NCBI GenBank assembly: GCA_017354575.1
Contig: JAFMQP010000077.1
Coordinates: forward strand, 1 to 11,880
Direction: 5' to 3'
DNA length: 11,880 bases
Origin: Acidothermales bacterium
GTDB lineage: Bacteria > Actinomycetota > Actinomycetes > Streptosporangiales > WHST01
Below the pieces are notes generated by a model, which saw only the letters and a program-made list of their open reading frames with translations, made no database searches and was not told the origin of the DNA. The stretch's first letter is position 1. The number at the start of each line of letters is the position of its first letter. Both the position numbers and the translations under genes were made by a program. Of the stretch, positions 5,729 through 11,880 are shown one piece after another.

Positions 5729-6889
5729 TCAGCCCGCGGCGGCGTCGCTACCGCCGAGCAGCCAGGCCCGGATCTCGTTCCCGTGCTCGTCCAGCCGCGG
5801 TGGCGGCAGCGTGTGCCGGGTGGGGGTCGCGCTCAGCCCGATCGGGTTGCGCACCGTCGGCACCGCGGCGTCGCCGGTGCCGACGGTGACGACGGGGTCG
5901 AGGCCGAGGTCGGTCGCGAGGGCGACGCCGCCGTCGACGTGGTTGATCGGCCCGCACGCGATCCCCGCGGCGGTCAGCCGCTCGAACCACTCGTCCGCCG
6001 GCCGCTGCGTGAGCCTGCCGACGAGCAGCTCACGCAATGCCTCGCGGTTGCTGGTGCGGTCCTCGTTGTGCGCGAACCGCTCGTCGTCGGCGAGCTCGTC
6101 GAGCCCGAGCGCCTCGCACAGCCGGCGGAACTGCCCGTCGTTGCCCGCGATGACGATGAGGTCCTTGTCGGCTGTGGGCAGCGGCTCGTACGGGAACAGG
6201 CTGGGGTGGGCGTTGCCCATCCGGTTCGGCACCGTACCGCCCGCGACGTACGCCGACGACTGGTTCACCAGCGCCGACAACGCCGACGACAGCAGGTTCA
6301 GCTCGACGTGCTGGCCCTCGCCGGTGGCGTTCCTGTGGTTGAGCGCGGCCAGGATGCCGATCACGGCGTGCATGCCGGTGATCACGTCGAACACCGAGAT
6401 GCCGGCACGGTACGGCGGCCCGTCCGGGTCGCCGGTGAGGCTCATCAGGCCGGACGCCGCCTGCACCAGCAGGTCGTAGCCCGGCAGCGTCGCCCCGCCC
6501 GCCGCGCCGAAGCCGCTGATCGACGCGTAGATCACGCCCGGGTTCGCGTCGCGCACCGACTCGTAGTCCAGCCCGAACCTGCGCAGCCCGCCCGGCTTGA
6601 AGTTCTGGATCAGCACGTCCGCGCGCGCGGCCAGCTCGGTCGCGGCCCTGAGGTCCTCGGGGTCCTTGAGGTCGAGCCCGATCGAGCGCTTGTTCCTGTT
6701 GACCGCGAGGAAGTACGTCGAGACACCGTCGCGTACGGGCGGCACCCAGGTGCGGGTGTCGTCCCCGGCGGGCGCCTCGACCTTGATCACGTCCGCGCCG
6801 AGGTCGGCGAGCAGCATGGTGGCGTACGGGCCGGCGAGGATGCGGGAGAAGTCGGCGACGAGCAGGCCGTGCAGCGGACCGTCGGTCAT
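5729..6889 (-). CDS. Class III CoA-transferase (CaiB/BaiF, formyl-CoA transferase family)
   Basis: This 386-residue cytosolic enzyme moves CoA between carboxylic acids through an aspartyl-CoA anhydride. The N-terminal signature LLVADFSRILAGPYATMLLADLGADVIKVE (9-38) and NRNKRSIGLDLK (64-75) are diagnostic. D168 in SVFDVITGMHAVIGILAAL (165-183) matches the catalytic Asp of formyl-CoA transferase. ADVLIQNFKPGGLRRFGLDY (90-109), GYDLLVQAASGLMSLTG (137-153) and GEGQHVELNL (near 190-199) are further family blocks. The length is normal. The chosen ATG (6889) has no strong ribosome-binding site; an ATG at 6900 is out of frame and ends at once. The citryl-CoA-lyase-like gene follows 25 bases downstream, matching known transferase plus lyase pairs for citramalate-type acids. 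A perfect palindrome (6922-6939) lies 33 bases upstream. Donor and acceptor acids are unknown. Confidence 0.92.
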   Translation of the reverse strand: MTDGPLHGLLVADFSRILAGPYATMLLADLGADVIKVEAPAGDDTRTWVPPVRDGVSTYFLAVNRNKRSIGLDLKDPEDLRAATELAARADVLIQNFKPGGLRRFGLDYESVRDANPGVIYASISGFGAAGGATLPGYDLLVQAASGLMSLTGDPDGPPYRAGISVFDVITGMHAVIGILAALNHRNATGEGQHVELNLLSSALSALVNQSSAYVAGGTVPNRMGNAHPSLFPYEPLPTADKDLIVIAGNDGQFRRLCEALGLDELADDERFAHNEDRTSNREALRELLVGRLTQRPADEWFERLTAAGIACGPINHVDGGVALATDLGLDPVVTVGTGDAAVPTVRNPIGLSATPTRHTLPPPRLDEHGNEIRAWLLGGSDAAAG

Positions 6890-6921
6890 CGCGTCGCCAT
6901 CCGAATCCCTGCCATCCGCTC

Positions 6922-6939
6922 ACCGGACGAGTGTCCGGT
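6922..6939. promoter_or_regulatory. Perfect palindrome upstream of the CoA-transferase unit, candidate operator
   Basis: ACCGGAC-GAGT-GTCCGGT has seven-base arms and a four-base centre. Its core, CGGAC-GAGT-GTCCG, differs by one central base from the site ahead of doxX (2884-2897), which argues for a shared regulator. It also abuts the TAG stop (6942-6940) of the upstream minus-strand gene and could fold as a hairpin, but no T-run follows it on that strand, so a terminator is the second choice. Confidence 0.5.
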
Positions 6940-8112
6940 CTATGGTCGGAGACGAGGGACTTCCGTGTCAAACCGTGTGTACTCCTGCAGCAGCACCGGC
7001 CCGTTCTCCGCGGGAAGCACCGCCACAGCCGTTGCGGCGGCGGCGAAACCGAGCACCAGCCAGCCGTGCAGCGGGTCGAACGCGCGCAGCCAGCGAAGCT
7101 CGTGCAGCAGCAGGAACGTCGTCAGCGACCACGCGGGCCACCGCAGCCGCGAGCCGCAGACGTCCCACACGAGGGCGCCGACGACGAGGCCCGCGGTGTA
7201 GTAGCGGTTCGTCCCGGGGTCGAGCGCCATCCGCACGGACGTCGCCACGAGCAACGCCGCGGCCCATCTGCCACGGCGCACCGCGATCGCCGCGAGCGCG
7301 AGGCCGATCAGCATCTGCGCGGGCCGGTCCCACGACGGCGTGCGCGGGTCCTGGACGCCGAGCACGCGCAACGCCGAGAGCGCGGTGTTCCCGATCGTGA
7401 ACCGCAGTGCGCGCGTCGTGTTCGGGTCCGCGACGAAGAACGGCAGCCACGCCGCGGCCACGCCGACCGCGGCGACGACCGTGGAACGGAGCCAGTTGCG
7501 CGCTCCGGGCAGCAGCAGGATCACCGCCGCGAACGGCACGGCCCACGGTTTCGAGTCGACGGCGAGCGCCACGAGCAGGCCCGTGAGCCACGGGCGCCGG
7601 TCGAGCGCGCACAGGAGAGCGGCGACACCGAAGACCATGGCGAGGATGTCGTCGAGGTGCAGCGAGAACACGGCGGCGTACATCCACACGGGCACGACGC
7701 AGAATGCCGCTACCAGCAGCCTGCGGTCGATCCGCTCGGCCGGCTCCACGTGCCGGGACGCTACCTGCCCGAGCACGGCGATCCGGTGCACCATCGCCAG
7801 CACCAGGACGATCGCTCCCGCGCAGAACAGCTGCGCCGTGAGCATGTCGGACCGCGGCGACGACAGCACCCGCAACAGCCACGTGACGACGAACGCGACC
7901 GGCCCGATCTGCAGCTTCGGGTCGTCGGCGTAGACGTGCAACCCGAGCCGCGGGTCGTCGAGGTCGCTCAGGATCCCCTCGCCGATGGTGAAGAAGTGCC
8001 ACGCGTACCCGCCCGGTACGGCCATGACGACGAACCAGCCGCCGGTCCAGGCGGCGAGCAGTACGACCAGCGTTCGTCGGGAGGCGACCAACCGGCCGTA
8101 CGCGGACCACAC
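6940..8112 (-). CDS. Polytopic membrane protein, GT-C/GT87-like putative glycosyltransferase
   Basis: This 390-residue hydrophobic protein has about nine to eleven predicted membrane helices (for example 13-32, 70-84, 94-114, 131-150, 154-170, 176-186, 192-202, 209-227, 283-292, 306-318 and 350-366). Charged or polar motifs stand at loop edges: DDPKLQIGP (63-71), LHLDDILAM (151-159) and VDSKPWAVPF (185-194). This pattern of an acidic loop, an internal HxDD and a Lys-Pro-Trp segment resembles polyprenyl-phosphate-sugar-dependent glycosyltransferases of the GT-C fold, such as those adding mannose or arabinose to actinobacterial cell-envelope glycans. No specific activity can be named. The GTG at 8112 is the first possible start after an in-frame TAG and has no convincing ribosome-binding site. 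The phosphoesterase gene ends 51 bases upstream on the same strand, so co-transcription is possible. Confidence 0.7.
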   Translation of the reverse strand: MWSAYGRLVASRRTLVVLLAAWTGGWFVVMAVPGGYAWHFFTIGEGILSDLDDPRLGLHVYADDPKLQIGPVAFVVTWLLRVLSSPRSDMLTAQLFCAGAIVLVLAMVHRIAVLGQVASRHVEPAERIDRRLLVAAFCVVPVWMYAAVFSLHLDDILAMVFGVAALLCALDRRPWLTGLLVALAVDSKPWAVPFAAVILLLPGARNWLRSTVVAAVGVAAAWLPFFVADPNTTRALRFTIGNTALSALRVLGVQDPRTPSWDRPAQMLIGLALAAIAVRRGRWAAALLVATSVRMALDPGTNRYYTAGLVVGALVWDVCGSRLRWPAWSLTTFLLLHELRWLRAFDPLHGWLVLGFAAAATAVAVLPAENGPVLLQEYTRFDTEVPRLRP

Positions 8113-8163
8113 ACGGGGAAGCTACGGACGTCCACCTTAGGAGCAGGTGAGAAGCGGCCGAAG

Positions 8164-11001
8164 TCACCTGCCCGCCCGGTGCGGGATCTGTGCCTTGCTG
8201 TGCGGCTGGTCGCTGTCGGCCGGGTTCGCAACGGTGCTCTGCGGGAACTTCTCGAGCACCTCCTCCGGCGTCATCACCTCGCCGTCACCCGGATAGGGCT
8301 TCTTCCATCCGGTCGACGAGTACCACAGCATCCGGTTGAACGGGGCGAACGCGAGCTGATCCTCCTCCTTGAAGTCCTGCTTGGCGGACCAGTCGATCCA
8401 CTGTTTCTCCACCGCGTTCGACACCTGCGCCGGGGTCGGGTTCAGCGTGTCGAGCGGGATGTCGTTCTTCCTGTACGTGTACGGGCTGAAGTCCGGCTCG
8501 TCGGTGAACGACTCGTACATCGGCTCCGCGGCCATGTCGAGCTGGTTCATCGGCGGCAGGCCGAGGATCTGCTCGATCGTCCGGACGACGTTCAGCTGGC
8601 TGTAGTACGTGTGGTCGACCGCACCGTGCCTGGCGTACGGGCTGATGACCATGGACACGGTGCGGTGCCCGTCCACGTGGTCGACGCCGTTCTGGGAGTC
8701 GTCCTCGACGACGAAGATCGCCGAGTCCTTCCAGAACCTGGAGTGCGTGATCGCGTCGACGATCCTGCCTGTCGCAAGGTCGTTGTCGGCGACCATCGCG
8801 CTCGGCGTCGGGTAGCCGGCGTTGAGACCGTTGGTGTGGTCGGACATGACCCACATCGTGTTCAGCGCCGGCAGGTCGCCGCTCTTCTCGTACTTCTCGA
8901 GGTCCTGTGCGAACAGGTCCGCGCGGTACTGGTCGGGGATCTTGGTCTGGAAGTTGGGGAAGTCGGGATCGGTGATCTTGGCGAGCGACGGGATGTCCGT
9001 CTTCGTGGTGCAGTACCCCGGTGGGACGTGCCGCTCACCGGACTGCTTGCCTTCGATGATCTGCGAGTCCCGGTACCACTGGGACCAGGTGCCCGGGCAC
9101 GACTTCTTGTCAGGCGTGCTGAACCACTCGGCGTACTCCCCCCAGTTGTGCGCGGTGAGACCGTGTGCCATCGCGTCGTCCCAGAGGAAGCCCGACTTCG
9201 GGTACACCATCGCGTCCGGTTGCCCGTAGTTCCGCACGTGGTTCGCGTACGACCGTTCGAGGTAGTCGTTGACGAACGCGCCGTCCAGCCAGGTGTGCCC
9301 CACGGCCGAGTTCGTGCCGTCGGAGTAGAGGTTGTCGATCAACGGGAACTGCTGGGTCAGCGCGTGCGCGTTTGGCGTGGTGTTCCGGCCGAACTGCGTC
9401 AGCGACGGGTCGCCGTTGCCGCGCGGGTCGTCGCCGAGCTCCTGGTCGTACGTACGGTTCTCCCGCACGATCATGAACACGTGCTTGATCTTCGACGGGT
9501 CGCCGATGCGCTGCGGGACGGCGAGCGGCTTGCGCGCCGGTGAACCCTTCTCGTTGCGGCCGGCGAGGCCGTTCCACTGGTTGTTCGAGAAGACCTGCGA
9601 CGTGTCCTTGGTGATCTGGCCGGTGCTCGGCCTGGCGATCAGCTCGATCGTGCCCAGGTCGTTGTAGACCTGGCGTCCCGTGACCGGTCTCGTGCCAGGA
9701 CCCTCGGCGATCATGCTGTCCTTCCCGAGCGCCCCGACGCCGGCCTGGTCGGCGACGACGAGCCGGCCGAGTGCGGCGTCCCAGTGCAGCGTGCCCGGGT
9801 ACCAGGCCGTCGGGATGAGTCCGTCGAACGCGGCGGCCCGGTGCGCACCGTCGTACTCGTAGACCGCGAGTGCGTTGTTCCGGCCGAGGCTCACCGCCAG
9901 GTGCGTCGAGTCGAGGAATTCCAACGCGTTCGGCGAACTGCCGTACGGCTGGCCCGGGATCGGGTTGACGTTGAGGGTCTGCGCGACCTCGTGTGCCGCG
10001 GTGTCGATCACCGACACGCTGTCGTCGCTGGAGTTCGTGACGAGCAGGTCGGTGCCGTGCGCGAGCAGGCTGCTCGGGTCCAGGCCGACCTCGTAGGTGT
10101 GGACGACACTGTCGGTACGCAGGTCGATCTCCGACACCGTGCCGTCGTCGGCCCGGCCGTCGGTCTTCTCCGCGACGACCGGCGAGTCGTAGCTGACGTT
10201 GGTGAAGTCGTCGCCCGTCGGCTTCCTGCCGCCCTCGTTGCTCACGTACGCGCGCGTCCCCACGACGACGATGTCGCGCGGTGCGACACCCACGGCGATC
10301 CCGCCCTTGATCGTGTCGGTGGCCGGGTCGAGTTCCTCGACGCGGTCCCACCCGTCGAGCACGACGAGCATGTGCCTGCCGTCCGGCGCCCAGGCGAGCC
10401 CGGTCGGCAGCGGTGCGGCCGCTGCACCGCCAGCGCTCTTCGGTACGGACGAGTCCGCCGGCAGCGCGACGGCCCGCGGGGCGCCCAGCGTCCCGTCGGC
10501 GTGCACGGGGAACCTCAACAGGTTGCTCGCCTGCGCGGCCCACAGCGTGTTGCCGTCCGCCGAGTAGAGCAGACCGCGGACGCTCACGTTGCCGCTGCCC
10601 ACACCTCTGGGCGGCGTGTACTGCTGCAGCACCTTGCGGTCGACGAGGTCGACGACGGTGAACAGTCCCCCGCCCGCCTTGGTGAGGTCGACGGACGTCT
10701 TGCCGTCCGGGCGGACGGCCAAGTCCAGCGGTCGCCCGCTGTGCTCGATGCTGTCACCGGCAGGCGTCACGTACTGGTTGTCGGGGGTAAGCACGGAACC
10801 GTCCGTCTGTCGACCGGTCAGGTTCGCACCGAGCGGCCGGTCAGCTTGCGCAGCCTTTTCATGGAGCGGCTCGTCGTTCCGGGCGGCGCCCGCGGTAACT
10901 GCCACGACACCTGTGACGACCAGCGCGGTGACACCCGCGACGAGCATCGAGAGCGATTTCTTGCGGACGCGATGTCTATTGACGAGACCGGAAATATCCA
11001 T
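8164..11001 (-). CDS. Secreted YncE-like beta-propeller / alkaline-phosphatase-superfamily phosphoesterase fusion
   Basis: I prefer the ATG at 11001 (945 residues) because AGAGGTG lies seven bases upstream; an ATG at 11019 adds six residues but has GGAG almost touching it. A basic N-terminus (NRHRVRKK) and a hydrophobic stretch (LVAGVTALVVTGVVAVTAGAA, about 20-40) form a signal peptide with likely cleavage near AGAA. Residues about 85-425 show repeated propeller blades, e.g. VRGLLYSADGNTLWAAQ and LLVTNSSDDSVSVIDT. From about 505 the phosphoesterase domain (phospholipase C/acid phosphatase type) follows: VFMIVRENRTYDQ (508-520), DGTNSAVGHTWLDG with the likely nucleophile region (561-574), MWVMSDHTNG (716-725) and VEDDSQNGVDHVDGHR (765-780), all typical metal-site motifs. 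It probably releases phosphate from an extracellular ester; the substrate is unknown. A PHO box lies upstream. Confidence 0.88.
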   Translation of the reverse strand: MDISGLVNRHRVRKKSLSMLVAGVTALVVTGVVAVTAGAARNDEPLHEKAAQADRPLGANLTGRQTDGSVLTPDNQYVTPAGDSIEHSGRPLDLAVRPDGKTSVDLTKAGGGLFTVVDLVDRKVLQQYTPPRGVGSGNVSVRGLLYSADGNTLWAAQASNLLRFPVHADGTLGAPRAVALPADSSVPKSAGGAAAAPLPTGLAWAPDGRHMLVVLDGWDRVEELDPATDTIKGGIAVGVAPRDIVVVGTRAYVSNEGGRKPTGDDFTNVSYDSPVVAEKTDGRADDGTVSEIDLRTDSVVHTYEVGLDPSSLLAHGTDLLVTNSSDDSVSVIDTAAHEVAQTLNVNPIPGQPYGSSPNALEFLDSTHLAVSLGRNNALAVYEYDGAHRAAAFDGLIPTAWYPGTLHWDAALGRLVVADQAGVGALGKDSMIAEGPGTRPVTGRQVYNDLGTIELIARPSTGQITKDTSQVFSNNQWNGLAGRNEKGSPARKPLAVPQRIGDPSKIKHVFMIVRENRTYDQELGDDPRGNGDPSLTQFGRNTTPNAHALTQQFPLIDNLYSDGTNSAVGHTWLDGAFVNDYLERSYANHVRNYGQPDAMVYPKSGFLWDDAMAHGLTAHNWGEYAEWFSTPDKKSCPGTWSQWYRDSQIIEGKQSGERHVPPGYCTTKTDIPSLAKITDPDFPNFQTKIPDQYRADLFAQDLEKYEKSGDLPALNTMWVMSDHTNGLNAGYPTPSAMVADNDLATGRIVDAITHSRFWKDSAIFVVEDDSQNGVDHVDGHRTVSMVISPYARHGAVDHTYYSQLNVVRTIEQILGLPPMNQLDMAAEPMYESFTDEPDFSPYTYRKNDIPLDTLNPTPAQVSNAVEKQWIDWSAKQDFKEEDQLAFAPFNRMLWYSSTGWKKPYPGDGEVMTPEEVLEKFPQSTVANPADSDQPHSKAQIPHRAGR

Positions 11002-11039
11002 GAAACGGCACCTCTTCATTCTCCGGGTATCCCAGGATG

Positions 11040-11045
11040 AAGCTA
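11040..11045 (-). promoter_or_regulatory. Possible -10 hexamer of the phosphoesterase gene
   Basis: TAGCTT on the minus strand fits the TAnnnT pattern and lies about 30 bases downstream of the PHO box and 39 bases before the ATG at 11001. No matching -35 is evident, as expected for an activator-dependent promoter. This is weak evidence alone. Confidence 0.25.
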
Positions 11046-11073
11046 GGTGCCGAAAGGATGCCGCGACCGGACC

Positions 11074-11095
11074 GCCGAGTGAACTGAGGCTGAAC
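11074..11095 (-). promoter_or_regulatory. PHO box: two PhoP direct repeat units ahead of the phosphoesterase gene
   Basis: Read on the minus strand, GTTCAGCCTCA (11095-11085) is followed directly by GTTCACTCGGC (11084-11074). The known Streptomyces PHO box consists of 11-base direct repeats whose first seven bases are GTTCACC; each unit here matches six of seven with exact 11-base spacing. The box lies about 73 bases upstream of the predicted ATG of a secreted phosphoesterase, the class of gene PhoP switches on under phosphate limitation. The match is seen directly; regulation is inferred. Confidence 0.6.
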
Positions 11096-11105
11096 AGCGA
11101 AAACG

Positions 11106-11156
11106 GGTAACCGGAGCAACCGATCTCAGCGAATGGCGCGCAGCCAGTCGGTTACC
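11106..11156. repeat. Inverted GGTAACCG / CGGTTACC pair in the 157-base intergenic region
   Basis: GGTAACCG (11106-11113) and its exact complement CGGTTACC (11149-11156) flank 35 bases. They lie between the dehydratase-like stop codon (11177) and the PHO box. The arms could pair in RNA as a long-loop hairpin and help end the upstream transcript, or act as two binding half-sites. No T-run follows. Nothing else is recognisable in this interval. Confidence 0.3.
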
Positions 11157-11176
11157 AGTGGCTAAATTGAACGCGT

Positions 11177-11880
11177 TCAGAGGCCGGCGGGATCGGTGTT
11201 GGCGCCGCAGCAGATCACCGCAACTCTTTCGCCAGTTTTCTGCTGATAACGCTTTCCAAGGATCGCGGCGAATGCGGCGGCGCCACTGTGCTCGACCACT
11301 ATTCGGCATTCGTCCCAGAGCCGTCGACGGGCCGTTACGATCTCGTCGTCGCGGACGAGGACGCTGCGCACGTAGTTCGCCGCGGCCGTGGCGAAGGCGA
11401 TGTCGCCCACCCGCCTCGCGCCGAGAGAGTCGGCAGCGACCGCGGTGGTGTCGACGTCGATGTCGACGGGCCCGCCGGCGTCGAGGGCGTCGTGCAGCGT
11501 CGGCAGGTTCTCGGGCTCGACCGCGACGACGGACGCGTGGCCCGCGGCCGCGGCCGTGATGCCGGCCATCAGGCCACCGCCGCCGACGGCGACGAGGATC
11601 GTGTCGACCTCGGCCTGGTCGAGCAGTTCCAGCCCGACCGTGCCCTGGCCCGCGCACACAGCCCGCTGGTCGTACGCGTGCACCTCGAGCGCACCGGTCT
11701 CCCCGATCCGCCGGCGTGCGGCGGTGAGCGCGTCGGCGTAGCCCGCGCCGCCGACGACGCCGGTCGCGCCGAGCCGTCGGAGCCGTTCTGCCTTGGCCGC
11801 GCTGATGACCTCGGGCACGTAGATCTCCGCGCGCACACCGAGGATGCCGGCGGCGTACGCAACCGCGAGGCCGGCGTTGC
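11177..11880 (-). CDS. PLP-dependent threonine/serine dehydratase-like enzyme, 5' end beyond window edge
   Basis: The reading frame is open to the right edge; the visible 233 residues begin NAGLAVAYAAGILGVRAEIYVPE, the block after the substrate-binding SSGNH-type loop of fold-type II PLP enzymes. The Lys that binds PLP would be encoded outside the window. The glycine-rich phosphate-binding loop VAVGGGGLMAG, the following VVAVEPENLPTLHDAL, the helix VVEHSGAAAFAAIL and the C-terminal VICCGANTDPAGL (where the usual Ser before Gly-Gly-Asn is Cys) support a threonine/serine dehydratase or close relative such as a racemase. No regulatory ACT domain follows, so it is the short catabolic form. It ends 157 bases before the phosphoesterase ribosome-binding region and seems unrelated to it in function. 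The protein probably eliminates ammonia from a hydroxy-amino acid, but the substrate cannot be read from this part. Confidence 0.85.
   Translation of the reverse strand, partial: NAGLAVAYAAGILGVRAEIYVPEVISAAKAERLRRLGATGVVGGAGYADALTAARRRIGETGALEVHAYDQRAVCAGQGTVGLELLDQAEVDTILVAVGGGGLMAGITAAAAGHASVVAVEPENLPTLHDALDAGGPVDIDVDTTAVAADSLGARRVGDIAFATAAANYVRSVLVRDDEIVTARRRLWDECRIVVEHSGAAAFAAILGKRYQQKTGERVAVICCGANTDPAGL

Noticed and set aside
5783..7201. Open plus-strand frame of 472 codons
   Set aside because: It is antisense to the well-supported CoA-transferase and crosses its upstream palindrome; the composition is low-complexity Arg/Val and shows no family motif.
6931..9543. Open plus-strand frame of 870 codons
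   Set aside because: It lies antisense to the phosphoesterase and membrane protein genes, is rich in Arg, Val, His and Asp with no recognisable domain, and arises because stop codons are rare in this GC-rich DNA.
10880..11001. Twin-arginine (Tat) signal on the phosphoesterase
   Set aside because: The N-terminus has NRHRVRKK but no clear RRxFxK-type motif; a general secretory signal is the safer call, although many relatives use Tat.
9784..11040. Open plus-strand frame of 418 codons
   Set aside because: It is antisense to the propeller domain and crosses the phosphoesterase start; no family motif and no convincing start.
1..11880. tRNA or rRNA genes, CRISPR arrays, insertion sequences, attachment sites
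   Set aside because: I looked on both strands for direct-repeat arrays, terminal inverted repeats, transposase or integrase motifs and tRNA-like cloverleaves and saw none; a tRNAscan or ISfinder search was not possible here.

Overview
The window is very GC-rich throughout, with dense, tightly spaced genes, GTG starts and long spurious antisense reading frames. It also holds an IclR/PcaR-type regulator and a Streptomyces-style PHO box. Together these point to the chromosome of a high-GC actinobacterium; I cannot name the genus. No tRNA, rRNA, insertion sequence, integrase or CRISPR array is visible.

Region 1 (1-6939) looks like a catabolic island for an aromatic or ring-derived compound. On the minus strand, a LigB-type extradiol dioxygenase (1009-1869), a LigA-type small subunit (650-1012) and a cobalamin-independent methionine-synthase-like protein (1-653, cut by the window edge) form an operon joined by two ATGA stop/start overlaps. 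A PcaR-type IclR regulator (1992-2840) is divergent from it, and the gap holds recognisable promoters and a perfect inverted repeat. Downstream of the regulator, on the plus strand, lie a DoxX-family membrane protein (2917-3417) and a metal-dependent amidohydrolase (3461-4906). Converging on them from the minus strand is a two-gene unit: a class III CoA-transferase (5729-6889) followed by a citryl-CoA-lyase-like member of the citrate synthase superfamily (4909-5703). The same palindrome, CGGAC-GA(C/G)T-GTCCG, lies in front of both the doxX unit and the CoA-transferase unit, so these are probably one regulon. A reasonable reading is ring cleavage by the LigAB-like enzyme, hydrolysis by the amidohydrolase, CoA activation of an acid, then retro-Claisen cleavage. 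The substrates are not known. Three of the enzymes (LigB-like, amidohydrolase, lyase-like) lack residues that are catalytic in their best-known relatives, so the chemistry may differ from the textbook pathways.

Region 2 (6940-11176) holds a large secreted protein, a YncE-like beta-propeller fused to an alkaline-phosphatase-superfamily phosphoesterase (8164-11001). It is preceded by two 11-base direct repeats that match the actinobacterial PhoP binding site (PHO box). It is followed on the same strand by a polytopic GT-C-like membrane protein (6940-8112).

Region 3 (11177-11880) is the C-terminal part of a PLP-dependent threonine/serine-dehydratase-like enzyme whose start lies beyond the right edge.

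The only gene-free stretches are short: 1870-1991, 2841-2916, 6890-6939, 8113-8163 and 11002-11176. All are described below.
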